NCBI GenBank assembly: GCA_032718475.1
Contig: JAUCBJ010000877.1
Location: forward strand, 186,001-250,000
Length of the DNA: 64,000 nt
Source: Nemertoderma westbladi
Taxonomy: Eukaryota > Xenacoelomorpha > Nemertodermatida > Nemertodermatidae
Direction of reading: 5' to 3'
The translations under genes were made by a program, and so were the position numbers. Every line of letters starts with the position of its first letter. The stretch's first letter is position 1. Below, piece by piece: positions 39,621-51,200 of this stretch. Below the pieces are notes generated by a model. The model did no database searches, was not told the origin of the DNA, and saw only the letters and a program-made list of their open reading frames with translations.

Positions 39621-40868
39621 ATAACGGATATAGCTTCTGTATTGCAGTAGGCAATAAAGCGGAAGTACCGGCAACCGGTACCCAGTAGGCCTGACTACCT
39701 AACAGCCTAACCACCCGGACCGGTACCTACAGCAGTACAGGTACAGCAGTATTATTCGATTTTGATAGTTATATACCGGTAGGCCTTAATAATTAATCAG
39801 GGAGGGCCCGCCCTGGTTTTTTATTGAGATTTTTACTTATTTCTGTCAAGTTGTAGGCCGATATTGAACAGAAGGCGTGTAAGCCTGATCAGATTGTACA
39901 GACAATTTGTAGGCTGAGCTGTTGTCTGATTGTTGTTAAGTCTGAACGGATTGCAGTGTGTGTAGATCACCTGTCCGATAAAGAACGGTTAGGAAGTAGG
40001 GGCAGCCAATGCTGTAAGGTAAACCCCCAACTAAAGAATAAGTCGTACTACTGTGTTAGAACGCATACTACCTAATCATTTCGGAGTCTGCATGTCCTGT
40101 AGTTTATTTAGGCTTGAGAGTAGTCTGCCATCGTTTAGTCTGTACTTTGTTTGTGTAAGTCTGTACGGGTAGCGTATAATATTTATTTAGATAATTTGTA
40201 GGCTGGATAGTTGTCTGGCTGTTATTAGGTCTGAACGGATTGCAGTGTGTGTAGAGCCTCTGTCCGATAAAGAACGGTTAGGAAGTAGGGGCAGCCAATG
40301 CTGTAAGGTAAACCCCCAACTAAAGAATAAGTCGTACTACTGGGTTAGAACGCATACTACCTAATCATTTCGGAGTCTGCATGTCCTGTAGTTTATTTAG
40401 GCTTGATAGTAGTCTGTCAGTGTTTGGTCTGCATTTTGTTTGAGTGGTTTGTACGCGTAGCGTAATATTTATTATTCAGAGTTTATGCGATTATTCGCAA
40501 CATTCATTCCCCAAGTTTGTTCCTACAATAATTGTGTTTGTTATACATACCGCTATAGTTAAATTAACCCCGGTACTACACGGGCTGCTTGGCGTAGGTA
40601 AAGACTGGTGATTTTGTGCACCGGTCACTCCAGCAGATGCCGTGGTTCTTTTAGCTGTTCAAGTATATTTAACTACTGATTATATGTTATACAAGTACTT
40701 GTACCTAATTTAGGGTTTAGTGTACAGTACTTTCCGAAAGTAATTAGTGTAGGCATTATATTTGTGTTGTAAAGTGGTTGATAGGCACGTTCGATTAGCT
40801 CTATTAACTTCTAGGTAGGGACACTCCGTGATATTGACGTATTTTTTCCAAGAAATAATTTTACGGCA
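39621..40868 (+). other. Leader of BEL copy 2, first part
   Basis: Non-coding. It contains a direct duplication described separately. No primer-binding site complementary to a tRNA 3' end could be recognised right after the LTR (ATAACGGATATAGC). Confidence 0.5.
39901..40470 (+). repeat. 289-bp tandem duplication in the BEL leader
   Basis: GTCTGAACGGATTGCAGTGT and a long following stretch recur with a 289-bp offset (39940 and 40229). The two units are about 95 percent alike, with the first 40 bp and last 60 bp more divergent. Confidence 0.9.
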
Positions 40869-40869
40869 C

Positions 40870-43096
40870 AGAATAACTAATGCAAATTGAAATTGAAATT
40901 ATACAGACCAACCATTTACAAATAAACAATTACGGCAATAAAAAATATCGTCCAATTATTATGACTTCAAATACAAACAATTTAATCCTAATTAATATAA
41001 TCTAAACTAATATAATCTTACCTAATTTAATTAATCCATACTATCTAAAACACGCTCTATATACTTACACATTACATACAATTCCTTACTCTGAAAAAAT
41101 TCCGGTAATGATGAAAAAATAAGATTGGTGTGAAAATAGGGGGTAACACGAAACGGTTTGGAAATGGGACAATGAAGGAGAACGTGTGTCTCTGTCTGCA
41201 CCGATTGGTTATCACAGCGGCACACACGGTTCTCTCTCGGCAGCCTTGACCACCTTCCAGTCTCAATTTTCAAATTATGGGACATAACTCTCAATCGAGT
41301 AAAATAAATACGTAAGTAATCCGGCACAAAAGGTCTCAGACATGTATATATTGGATGTGGAACTAAGGCAATGTTAAACTGACTACGGTAGGTTACAAAC
41401 TTTGTAGCTGACAAAGGTTTAGACATAATTCTACTTCGTATCTCATCCAGTGGATTGATGTTATCTGCAAAATGTTGTGCCTCAGTTAGCATTCGGAAAC
41501 CTGGTGTATTCGCGCTTCGGCATAGATTAAACACTTTGTGAAAAGGTAACTCTTTATCTACTACTTTAAACATTCTACTCATAAAACGTTTCCTCGCTCG
41601 CATAATTAAATACTTCAATGTGGGAGTACCAATTTCTATTAAGCAAACATCTGTAGGTGTCTGGGACCTAACACCAAGTAAACTTTTCACCATTCTGTAA
41701 TAGTATTTCTCTATTTGTACAGTATTTTTTGATAACCAAGCTTCACATCCGTAAATCAGGCCGGACAATACAGCAGCGTCAAATACACGTTTCTTAATAA
41801 CAAACGGCAAACTGGTATTTGCACTCGCAAAAATACTAAATTTATTTACCGTTGCCTCGCACTTTAACTGATGCAAATTAATTGTACTATGCACACTACC
41901 ATCTGAACAGAAAGGTACACCCAGATATATATAACTATTACAATAGTTAACAACAAGGTTATTAATAACAAAGGGCATTTTATCACTAGCCTTGGCATTG
42001 ATGACGAAGAACTTAGTTTTTTTCTCATTAATTTCCATACCTGACTCCTTGCAGTAGTCAAGTAAAGCATTTAATTTCAACAATGCACAATGCCGGGTAG
42101 TAGATAAAATTACCGTGTCATCCATTAGCAGTAATATTTGGACTACACCTAAAAACCCATCACTGCTCACGGCAGAGCGAATCATATGCACCAATTTATC
42201 TATATATATACAGAACAGTACAACACTAGATGGCGTACCTTGACGGACACCAATAACAGTAATCAAAACAGCCGATTTTAATACATGCTTAGTACACTTA
42301 TATATTGCTTGTATGGCTAATAACATAACCCTCCCGCAACCTAGTGATCTTAAACAATTTAATAAACCATGCCGCGGAACTCGGTCGTAAGCCTTTTTAA
42401 AATCAACAAATACTACAAACAATTGTTGTTTATTAAACAAAGCATAGTCTATAAGTAGGCGCAGCGACATTATTTGCTCTAAACACCCCCGCTTTGGCTG
42501 CCCTCCAGCCTGACATTTATCAATCGTACACCATTTCGTTAACCTATTCGTAAGTAACAAATCATACACTTTGGCAAGTGTCGTAATTATAGAGATTCCT
42601 CTATAATTACCACACATTTTACGATCCCCCGACTTAAATAAAACAACTAACTTACTAATTCCCCATGCGATAGGATACCAAGATCTGCTAAACAGAATAT
42701 TAAATAATGACAGAAAAAACAATAACCAAGACGCTGGTAATGCTGTGAAAATACCCGGGTCGACTCCAATATAACCTTTCCCTGTTTTTAGGTCTGCCAT
42801 CGCTTCAGCTAACTCTCTGTCACTAAACGGGTCGTCCAGAATCGGAATATACGGTTGCGAGTCCGTTTGTAATTCAGGCGCTTCAGCGCCAGTGGCAGCA
42901 GATAAGTCGCCGCCCAAAAGGCTGTTGAAATGATTGACAAACTCCTCGTTGTTTGGGGTATCCGCTGCTCCGTCGGCGCTAATAGAACCCTTCCAATTTA
43001 TAGCCCTCCATATCTTTTCAGAGTCGTTGCCCTCTGTCAATCGTTCCCAACGATAAACACCATCAGAAGATCCCTTAGATACATAACGTAGTACCT
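40870..43096 (-). mobile_element. 5'-truncated LINE within the BEL leader
   Basis: The minus-strand sequence holds an RT-containing frame without an endonuclease. The presumed 3' end shows a short AATTTC repeat (plus strand AAATTGAAATTGAAATT, about 40882-40898), as in several LINE clades that lack poly(A). The right boundary is where the open frame ends at a stop near 43096. No target duplication could be identified, so both limits are approximate. Confidence 0.75.
41031..43040 (-). CDS. LINE reverse transcriptase with LMDD active-site box
   Basis: The frame is 669 residues from a TTG codon and open about 18 codons further upstream, consistent with 5' truncation and not a real start. RT blocks: GYIGVDPGIFTALPASW, NYRGISIITTLAKVYDLLL, FVVFVDFKKAYDRVPR, VRQGTPSSVVLF, then the catalytic LLLMDDTVIL and MEINEKKTKFFVIN. 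The two Asp are kept, but the preceding residues are Leu-Met in place of the common Phe/Tyr-Ala. A C-terminal CRCDNQSVQTETHVLLHC cluster is a Cys/His knuckle. The frame is intact from RT to stop. The clade cannot be assigned by eye. Confidence 0.88.
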   Translation of the reverse strand: MTEGNDSEKIWRAINWKGSISADGAADTPNNEEFVNHFNSLLGGDLSAATGAEAPELQTDSQPYIPILDDPFSDRELAEAMADLKTGKGYIGVDPGIFTALPASWLLFFLSLFNILFSRSWYPIAWGISKLVVLFKSGDRKMCGNYRGISIITTLAKVYDLLLTNRLTKWCTIDKCQAGGQPKRGCLEQIMSLRLLIDYALFNKQQLFVVFVDFKKAYDRVPRHGLLNCLRSLGCGRVMLLAIQAIYKCTKHVLKSAVLITVIGVRQGTPSSVVLFCIYIDKLVHMIRSAVSSDGFLGVVQILLLMDDTVILSTTRHCALLKLNALLDYCKESGMEINEKKTKFFVINAKASDKMPFVINNLVVNYCNSYIYLGVPFCSDGSVHSTINLHQLKCEATVNKFSIFASANTSLPFVIKKRVFDAAVLSGLIYGCEAWLSKNTVQIEKYYYRMVKSLLGVRSQTPTDVCLIEIGTPTLKYLIMRARKRFMSRMFKVVDKELPFHKVFNLCRSANTPGFRMLTEAQHFADNINPLDEIRSRIMSKPLSATKFVTYRSQFNIALVPHPIYTCLRPFVPDYLRIYFTRLRVMSHNLKIETGRWSRLPRENRVCRCDNQSVQTETHVLLHCPISKPFRVTPYFHTNLIFSSLPEFFQSKELYVMCKYIERVLDSMD

Positions 43097-43917
43097 ATAG
43101 CGATACGGCTATAGGTCGTCAGGCGGTGGTATTTTCCTATCTGGACAACGCAGTGTATTTACTACTACGTATTATTTTCAAATACCGCAGTACCCTGTCC
43201 GTTGTAATAACCAGAATTCTAACCCTTTGTTAGGCTGGTTTGTAGACTTCTTGTAAAATTACCCTAAAAATTCGTATTTTGTGTTTTTTGTAAATTTTTG
43301 TGTTTATTTAGAGATTGTAATCTCACCCGAATTGTACGTAATTTGTAGTATTAAGTAACTTAGGTAAATTAGAATTATTTGTTTTAGTGTCCTATAAGTA
43401 ACACTTCACTGAAAGCGCACCGCTTTGTGTAGTGATTACTCCCCAGAAATAATAACATTTATTTCAAACATTGACAAACCCATTAAAACGGGTATATATA
43501 TATTATAAATCAAATCTAACGATTTATAAATAGTAGGCCTGCCATACAACAATTAGGTCTCAATATCAGTTGGACTACTGCTTAAATAACGGTAATAAAG
43601 TAAGTTAAAGTAACCAAGTAACCCTTAAAATTCAGAAATTCAATTATTCTAAAATAATTGACATACCGGTATCCACGATAGGCCTATTATATATTTATAT
43701 ATATTTGTGCTAAAATTATATACCGGTTTCTGTGAAAAACCTAGTCTGTAATAATACTTATATATACCATAAGCATACCGGTATTCTAATATTATATATA
43801 TCACGCTACACTGAGTAGCAGTATCGGTAATTAATTACTAGGCTAGCAGTTAATACTGAATTACTAGACTTGCTTGGACTGTAATATAGCAGTAGGCATT
43901 CAACTGTACAACCAAAC
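43097..43917 (+). other. Leader of BEL copy 2, second part
   Basis: AT-rich, with many TATATA and ACCGGTAT phrases. No coding frame. It leads directly to the gag ATG at 43918 (context AACATGTCT). Confidence 0.5.
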
Positions 43918-46900
43918 ATGTCTGACTCACAACAAACATTGTCAGATAGTCTCTTAGAGGGTGTTAGAATGAGTATTAGACTTAGACAGCGTCTTAAAAG
44001 GATCTGTGACCAAGATCAAAGTATGGAACATCCCAGACCAAAGTCTAAGTCCCCTCCTACTGTGCGAAAGATCATCCCTCAAGTAGTAGTATCAGACCCT
44101 AGGCTAGTCCAACATCGTAGGTCTATCATAGGCACTCGAGCTCAGGTCAAGCGGGACCAAGAAGCAGCGGAACCTCAACAACCCGCGAGCCAAGAACTTA
44201 CTTCTCAACGGCCTGATAGCTCCAGTAGTTCGGATACTGTTGAGCGGACTCCCGAACGCGGAGCGAAGATGGCGGATAAGGTTTATGATGAGCGGCCAAC
44301 CTATGAAGAATCAACCGACGCCACTTCTTCTCAAGAAGAAAGCGAAGTGACAGCAGAGAAACCGCATAAGAGGGATGCTATTGACATCTATCTGTCAGAC
44401 TATCAACGCTTTGTAGGAGATGAAGAGTTGAGGAGAAGGCTGGAGGGGCTTAGCCCTAATAGTGAAGGAACAAAGCTTGTGCTGGACGCAATCGATGCGG
44501 AAATGTTAGCGGCGAACCAAGCTAAATTCGATGAACAACTCCGCATCACACGAGTCCAAGAAGAACAAGTAAAGAAAAAACGTATAGAAGACAGAAAGAA
44601 AGCAGCAGTGGTAGCTGCAGAAGCAGAAAGAAAGGCGGCAGCGGCCAAGGCAAAAGCGGCAGAGGCAGCGGCAGAGGCAAAAGCGGCAGAGGCAGCGGCA
44701 GAGGCAGCGGCAGAGGCAAAAGTGGCAGAAGCAGAACGGAAAGCGGCTGAAGAAACCACCCAATTAGAATTGGAAAACATTCAGGAGAATCAAGACTGCA
44801 TAAATAAACAGTTAGCAGCTAGTAATATGCAGATGATGAATCGATCTACTCCCAAAAGACAGGGATATACATCATCTGAGGAAGGCGATACCACCGATAC
44901 TGAAGGCAAAGGAAATAGATCTCGTCTAAGCAGACGTAAAAGAACATTCCACCGTCAGAAATTGCCTGATTTGCCTCCAGCTGTTAGAAGGCAACTAAAT
45001 AGCACCAACTTAGGTAGTACAGAACCCACAGACCAAATAATTAAAATAGAAAGACTCCCTACTATAGTAGATGAGCCTGAAATAATTAGGCCTGTTCTTG
45101 AAATCACCCCTTCGGTGATAGACACACCTGTGCTCCCTGAAGTTACCTCTAAATTCCCTCTGCACAGCACTAAGCTACCTGTGCCCAGTAGAACAGCCCA
45201 TGAGGCAGTTCAGGTCCTGGACCCCGAGCGAAATATTCCTGATTTGTCGCCCGTTGTCCCTCGTCCGCCCGCTACAACGTTGGCGACTCCCGCTTCGGCG
45301 GTCGAATGGGTGGACGAGAGACGGCGGGGGATGGATCTCCTGCTCGGGCAGATGCAGGAGACTGTTCAACAATTCAAAGGCACAGTAAGGGAAAGTAGGC
45401 TAGAGTTGCAAGAAGTGCAGCAAAGTATCGCGCTAGAACGCGATAAATTAGTAAATACACAAAAGGGTATACCACCACCCTCTGTAACAATGTGTCAACC
45501 TGTTAGGTCTGAAGTATCGCATGCGCAAGGTGTGGAGCCTACACGCATCTATACTGCTAGCGAAGTAGAAACTCCTATAGTGAACCCTATTAAGGGTAAT
45601 TATAGACCTGTTGATAAGGATATTCCATATAGAACGGATCATAATCCGAGAAATTTATATACCGATAACTCGATATTAAATAACACGATGGCCCAAGAAA
45701 GTTTTACGCGTCAAATGGCTAGAACCGAAGCCCGGCAAGCGGTAAAGGTGGGAGAGATCGTCAAGTTCAATGGAGATGAGATGAAATGGTTACCTTTTAA
45801 TGAATATTACAAAGATAACATACAGAACTCTGTGCTATCTAATGGAGAGAAACTTAGATTCCTCATCGAGTGTTTGGAAGGATCTCCCAAGTTAATGGCG
45901 TTAAAGTTTATTGGACATCCAGACGGATTAAGACAAGTTTGGGATACACTTAACATCAGGTATGGTAATAGGAATAACATAGCTGGGTACTTGTATGCAA
46001 AGTTGGTAGCGCCCCGAAAGTTTATTAGCAGCGGAATTATAGAGTTTTCCGATGAGATTCAGGAGATCTGCAGACAATTAGATTGGCTAGGTAAGTCTCA
46101 TGAGTATCAGAACACTATGGTTATTAGAGCAGTAGCTTCTACTTTACCGAAGGGTGGAGTAGGTACACGCTGGGATAAGAAAGTGTTATATATGATGGAA
46201 CAACAACGAAGAGACCCTACCATGGCTGATCTCATGTCATTCTTAGATATAGAAGTGAAATTACAGCTCCTAAGGCAGTCCAGAGAGAAGACATTGGAAA
46301 ACAAGGTAAGTGAGAAACCCGTTTCTAGGAGAAGGGTAACACCAATGTGTTATACAGACGACGGCGAAAGCCTAACCTCTCAAGGAGAGGACAGCGGGAA
46401 AGACACTGAAAGATCTTATTATGTCAATAAAACGCCTAAAGACCAGGTAAGTAAATCCAAGTCTCGACCCAATGACAGAAGGGAACCGGTACAAAAAACC
46501 CCTCCTACGTCTCCTAAAAGAATTCAGGTGAGAAAGTCCGAGGAAAGAACAAGTGTGCACCACATAGCACAGGTTAAAGTAAGTAACATCAAGCCGAAAT
46601 GTGTGCTGTGCGACGGGCCCCACCGTTTAAATGCGTGTGATAAATTCCTGAGGAAATCACTAAAGGATAGACGTGAAGTCATGTGGGATAAGCGGTTGTG
46701 TTATAATTGCCTCAGACGAGGACACCAACGGCGAACCTGTTACTCCGACGCAAGGTGTGCAAAGTGCGGCGCAAAACATCATATCTTGTTGCACACGGAA
46801 TTCGAACGAAACAGCCCGAGTCAGGTAAGTGAGTCCGAACTACATGTCCAATTCAGTGATGTGAACGACACTGATCAATCTGAGATGGAAGGATTATATA

Positions 46901-47238
46901 CGGACGAGTTCTCCGACCAAAACGAATCCTGTTACCTAATAAACACCACCGCAGTGTATCGAGCACTCGTGCATGAGAAAGACACAGACAGCGACCTTAC
47001 CTTAACTACTTCTGATCAACAACCATCTTGGAAAGCGCCAACTTCCAATATAGGAATCCGAGAATTTCCTGTAGTCCAGTTACGGGTCCACGGACCTCAG
47101 AAGAGCTATATAGTGAACGCCCTCCTGGACTCCGGTAGCACAGGAACATTCATCGATAAAGAACTAGCCGAAGTCATCTTTGCTGGACAACCCAAGTTCC
47201 GAACCAAGGGATCATGCAGGTTTGGAATTCTACTGTAG
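43918..47238 (+). CDS. BEL gag-protease polyprotein, copy 2, frameshifted at the protease
   Basis: The ATG at 43918 is the first in frame and gives MSDSQQTLSDSLLEG. Regions in order: a basic, Ser-rich N terminus; a charged coiled coil with an (AEAKAAEA)n alanine-rich repeat (about residues 225-285); a linker; the DUF1759-like gag domain (about 610-770); the Cys/His knuckles CVLC, CYNCLRRGHQ and CAKCGAKHH (about 890-960); and the protease site LLDSGSTGTFID (about 1070). A 13-bp deletion at 47208, relative to copy 1, shifts the frame right after the protease active site and ends the protein 10 codons later. The remaining part lies in the next frame (47214-48326). In copy 1 the same region is intact. 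Confidence 0.9.
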   Translation: MSDSQQTLSDSLLEGVRMSIRLRQRLKRICDQDQSMEHPRPKSKSPPTVRKIIPQVVVSDPRLVQHRRSIIGTRAQVKRDQEAAEPQQPASQELTSQRPDSSSSSDTVERTPERGAKMADKVYDERPTYEESTDATSSQEESEVTAEKPHKRDAIDIYLSDYQRFVGDEELRRRLEGLSPNSEGTKLVLDAIDAEMLAANQAKFDEQLRITRVQEEQVKKKRIEDRKKAAVVAAEAERKAAAAKAKAAEAAAEAKAAEAAAEAAAEAKVAEAERKAAEETTQLELENIQENQDCINKQLAASNMQMMNRSTPKRQGYTSSEEGDTTDTEGKGNRSRLSRRKRTFHRQKLPDLPPAVRRQLNSTNLGSTEPTDQIIKIERLPTIVDEPEIIRPVLEITPSVIDTPVLPEVTSKFPLHSTKLPVPSRTAHEAVQVLDPERNIPDLSPVVPRPPATTLATPASAVEWVDERRRGMDLLLGQMQETVQQFKGTVRESRLELQEVQQSIALERDKLVNTQKGIPPPSVTMCQPVRSEVSHAQGVEPTRIYTASEVETPIVNPIKGNYRPVDKDIPYRTDHNPRNLYTDNSILNNTMAQESFTRQMARTEARQAVKVGEIVKFNGDEMKWLPFNEYYKDNIQNSVLSNGEKLRFLIECLEGSPKLMALKFIGHPDGLRQVWDTLNIRYGNRNNIAGYLYAKLVAPRKFISSGIIEFSDEIQEICRQLDWLGKSHEYQNTMVIRAVASTLPKGGVGTRWDKKVLYMMEQQRRDPTMADLMSFLDIEVKLQLLRQSREKTLENKVSEKPVSRRRVTPMCYTDDGESLTSQGEDSGKDTERSYYVNKTPKDQVSKSKSRPNDRREPVQKTPPTSPKRIQVRKSEERTSVHHIAQVKVSNIKPKCVLCDGPHRLNACDKFLRKSLKDRREVMWDKRLCYNCLRRGHQRRTCYSDARCAKCGAKHHILLHTEFERNSPSQVSESELHVQFSDVNDTDQSEMEGLYTDEFSDQNESCYLINTTAVYRALVHEKDTDSDLTLTTSDQQPSWKAPTSNIGIREFPVVQLRVHGPQKSYIVNALLDSGSTGTFIDKELAEVIFAGQPKFRTKGSCRFGILL

Positions 47239-48326
47239 CTGCCGACTATTATATAGGTGAGTTGTCCACTCCACAGGATAAACTAGGAGAATACAGTATA
47301 AGGTCAGTCAAAATGGTGGCAATAAAGAACTTCGCTACCACCCAAGTGGAACCTTATAATTGGGACGAAGATGATCATGCCCAACAACTTAACATCCCTA
47401 GATTCGACACCGATTATCCTGGAGTACAAATATTAATCGGTCAAAACGCGCATGAGGCGCTGGAGACATTGGAGAAACGACCTGCTCAACCGCAACCACT
47501 TCAGACCTATGCGGTAAGAACTAGAGTAGGTTGGTACCTTACTGGACCTTCCCGAAGAACGCTCAGAGAAAGACTGCTTCAAGATCGCGTCCGCCAGGTG
47601 AGTGAATGGGAAGATGATACTAGTGAGGGAGACGACCCAACAGAGGGAACACCATACTCCTCAGATAATGACGATATTAGCTCCAATGTAGATCAATGGA
47701 GATATTGCCCCAAGAAGTTTAATCCAACTGACATCGCTTCCAGAGGAGCAACTCCTCAAGAACTGACAGATACTACAGACCGGTTAGGTGAACCCGACTT
47801 CCTGAGTAAGGAGGATGAATGGCCTCCCCATCTTACTCCGACTGAGATTAGACCAGCCAAGGGAGCGGAGAAAGTCAAACCTAAAACCCAGACGGGTGGA
47901 TCGGAGTTATTTGAACCCGGGATAGATCTGTCGGTATTACATATTGCCAGGGACGACGCCGTGGATCTGGACCTCCCCACCGCGAGTGGATCCTTCATGA
48001 AGATCAGAGAGAGCGATTGGAGCTCTGGAACATCAGACGTCTCGCAGGGACTCTCACCTCTCCTGCAGGGAGCGACGGACCACTATAGCTCCTGGAATCG
48101 GCTTTGTAAGGCCGTCGTGTACTTAGAGCGATGTTTCTATCGTCACTATTCCAGGACGAAGAGGAAACCTGGAATTGTATTCGGGATGCAGCGACTCAAT
48201 CACCCAGTCGGTCGTTTGTGTTTACCGGAAGGGAATGGAGGACTCTCCGGAAACTGTGGAAGGCAAGATTCTCTTCCCACGACCACCTCCCTAATCCTTC
48301 AAACATCTAGGGACTCCATAACGTAA
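47214..48326 (+). pseudogene. BEL copy 2: end of protease and RNase H tail, out of frame
   Basis: This 370-residue frame is the continuation of the polyprotein after the 13-bp deletion; its ATG is internal and fortuitous. It holds the end of the protease region (VQILIGQNAHEALE), the linker typical before RT (AVRTRVGWYLTGPS), then at once the RNase H tail NPTDIASRGATPQEL, showing where RT was lost. The last part is degenerate. Confidence 0.85.
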
Positions 48327-51200
48327 CAACATATGGAGTGGGTGTGTGACTCTATTATTTTGTATTTGTTTTATTTTTATATTTATGTATGTATTATTAT
48401 GTAATTTTATTTTAATCGTTTTATTTAATTTTATTTAGTAGTATGGTATTTTAGAGATTATTTAGTAGATTAGTGCAATATATATTCGCGTTTATTATTT
48501 AATTACGTATATTATATATTTAGTGCGACGGCGAGAAATAATTATTTTCTCTTTCCTTACTGCCCGTATTACATTATCAATACGTGACTACAGTAAGATG
48601 AAATATCCGTACTTATTAAAGTACAATAAAGCCACTACTATATTTAAGTATTATTGGTAGGCAGAGTATTAGGAATGCAAAGTTCAGATCCTCGTGTCTC
48701 GGCTAAACCAAGCTCTGGGTAGACCTTGGAAACGACTTGCCTCTTCACACTGACATTGCTTCGTGCGATATTGCTCTCATACCGTATATTAAATAATACA
48801 TATAGTAGCGTGATGTCCCTTTAACAGTAGCGTATAACGGAAAATAAATCTGTTAAACCCTTTGACCATCTGCAATTCTAGTCTATTAAGATATCGCGGC
48901 ACCCACCGATATACTTGAAAGACAAATTTTAGAATCAGTGGTTAACGTCCCCAGACAAGTTCTGGAATAAATTGGTGCCCATCTCAAATATTAATTATTT
49001 AATATTTGCAAATCTAATAAATCAAATCTGTAAAATTCAGATCCTTCAACAATTCTAGTCAATTAAGATATCGTAGCATTTACCGATATTCTTAAAAAGA
49101 CAATTTTCATAGAATTAAGGATCTTGTGTCCCCAGACATGTTCTAGAATCAAAATATGTCCATTTAATTATCAAATAATAAAATTTCAGGGAATAAATTT
49201 AAATTCATGCCTTTTAATGAATTTAATAAATTGCCATTTTTACGCAATTTATAACATTCCCAAAATTCCATTAATTAATAGATCAAGGGAGCGGAGATTT
49301 ATCTTATTATGAGTATGAGTGTGCGAAGTCTCCCAAACATAGTCAATAGCCGATAAAATTCATAAAGTCATGTATAAAACAGGACATTGACCATTAAAGA
49401 ATTACTATTAAATAACATCCCAGATCTGTATGCATTGGAATTACCCTAATTCTACCGCTAGCTTTACATAATGTCACCATAGCAACAACCACGCTAGAAT
49501 TAGAATTGAGTTAAAAGAACAATAGAAAGCTTGTCCCATTGAATAGCATAGGGAATAAATAGCGCACTGCTAGTATCCAAGGATACATAATAATACAGTG
49601 ACATTCTGGAAGGCATTGACTAACGGACAAATGGCCCGAGTGTGTGTAATTTGTGACAAGTTGTGTGTGTGGTATTTGTGAGTTTATAGGCGAATGTTAC
49701 TACTAAGGTGTGTTTACAGTTGCGAGTCGCAATTGTGAAAGTAACCCTAACTCTCCAGTAAGAACCTGAGGTGTATCTAAGCCTTTGGGACGGACAGTCG
49801 AGTGACTTGTGCCGGTTGTCGTTGTCGTTGTGCGGCTACGTCGTTGGCGAAAGTACAGCAGCGACGACACATCGGCGACTTTAGTCCAACTGCTGCGGAG
49901 GACGATGGTCGTTATATCGAACCGCCAATGTCCCAAGAGCAGCTCGCGCGAGTTGGACTATAGAAAATTCGCTGCTCGATATACGCAGCGTAATGGTACG
50001 TATATGGTCTTCTTAACTACTGGTCATCCTATCGATTTACACAATACGGACTATGTCGACTATATATCCTGCCCAGCGGAGTCGGAACCATAAACTGAAA
50101 TTCGAATGCGAAAATTCTATTCGAAATCGACTCGAAAGAAAAGACACTAAAGAAACAAATAAACGCGGTAACTCCAACGTATATTTGGAATTCTTGATAG
50201 AAGCATTGTAACAACAAATAAATATCACCCGCGTTTCCCCTACCAGACGTACGTCTTTGGTATTATTACGATAAATGCCCTAGACCCAACTAATAAACGG
50301 AAAGACATAAACATCCACGGAAACGTTGTGTTAAACACAGTTGTGCTCGTTATATTTATTGGAGTTTCGAGCGAAACTTGTTTGACGTATCACCTATGCT
50401 CACTCGGCTCGAACGATCCTGGAGTAAACCTATGATCAGAGTCCCGGAATACTCGGTCAAACCTCCTCATTCCTTAGTTGGACCTCAGACCTGCGATCCT
50501 GGTGGTGTCGCGGATCCTCGCGGACTGTATTCACTGTTCAAAGATCTAGTGCTACCCTAACAATTAATCGGTAACACTCCGACAGTGATTTCTAGCTAGC
50601 CGCCCATCTTACCTAGCCGGATTGTGACGCGGACACCTAATATCACTATCCCACCGTATGGTCGTCCCCGTTTAACGCGATACAACCCTTCATCAAGGTG
50701 AAGGAGAGCGTTGTACGAAACGAGTTAAACGCTATTCTATAAAGATCAAAAAAAAGAAACCTGCGTTTGTTCAGATAAACGTAAGTTATAACAGTAAGTC
50801 CAATCGATAAACGAATTGGCCTTATCTTAGTTCGATTGGGAAATCTCGAATCTCTAAGAAGATATCAAGCTTAGAAAACCCTATTCTCTGCGAGAGTTTT
50901 GGACGAACGTATCCCATGACAAGCGGAGGAAAATCAGCTCGAGGAGAAGCATATCGAAATGGACGAGGCTCCGACCGTAAACCCAAACCTTCTAATGCAA
51001 TTGTATTGCACCCTTTACCCAGGAGTTATGGCCCTCCTAGTAAAGTGGCTCCCCCCAAAGAGAAAAAGACTCTTGCTAGCCTCAAAAAACTGCGTAAACG
51101 CCGTCTGCGTAAGAAAGACTAACTGTTTAGAGTATCTTTATATTTTAGAAACTGTGATTTGTTATATTTTATAGACTTAAATCCCATTTTCTGGGAGCGG
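48327..51200 (+). other. 3' region of BEL copy 2
   Basis: Collinear with 3022-6089 of copy 1. The ORF at 4681-5088 of copy 1 is destroyed here by a ~240-bp deletion near 49880 and a 2-bp deletion. Two small overlapping frames just before the LTR (50916-51122 and 50959-51174) stay open in both copies. Confidence 0.7.

Noticed and set aside
39621-39640. tRNA primer-binding site after the 5' LTRs
   Set aside because: I looked for a match to a tRNA 3' end (TGG start) after the 5' LTRs of all three elements and found none convincing.
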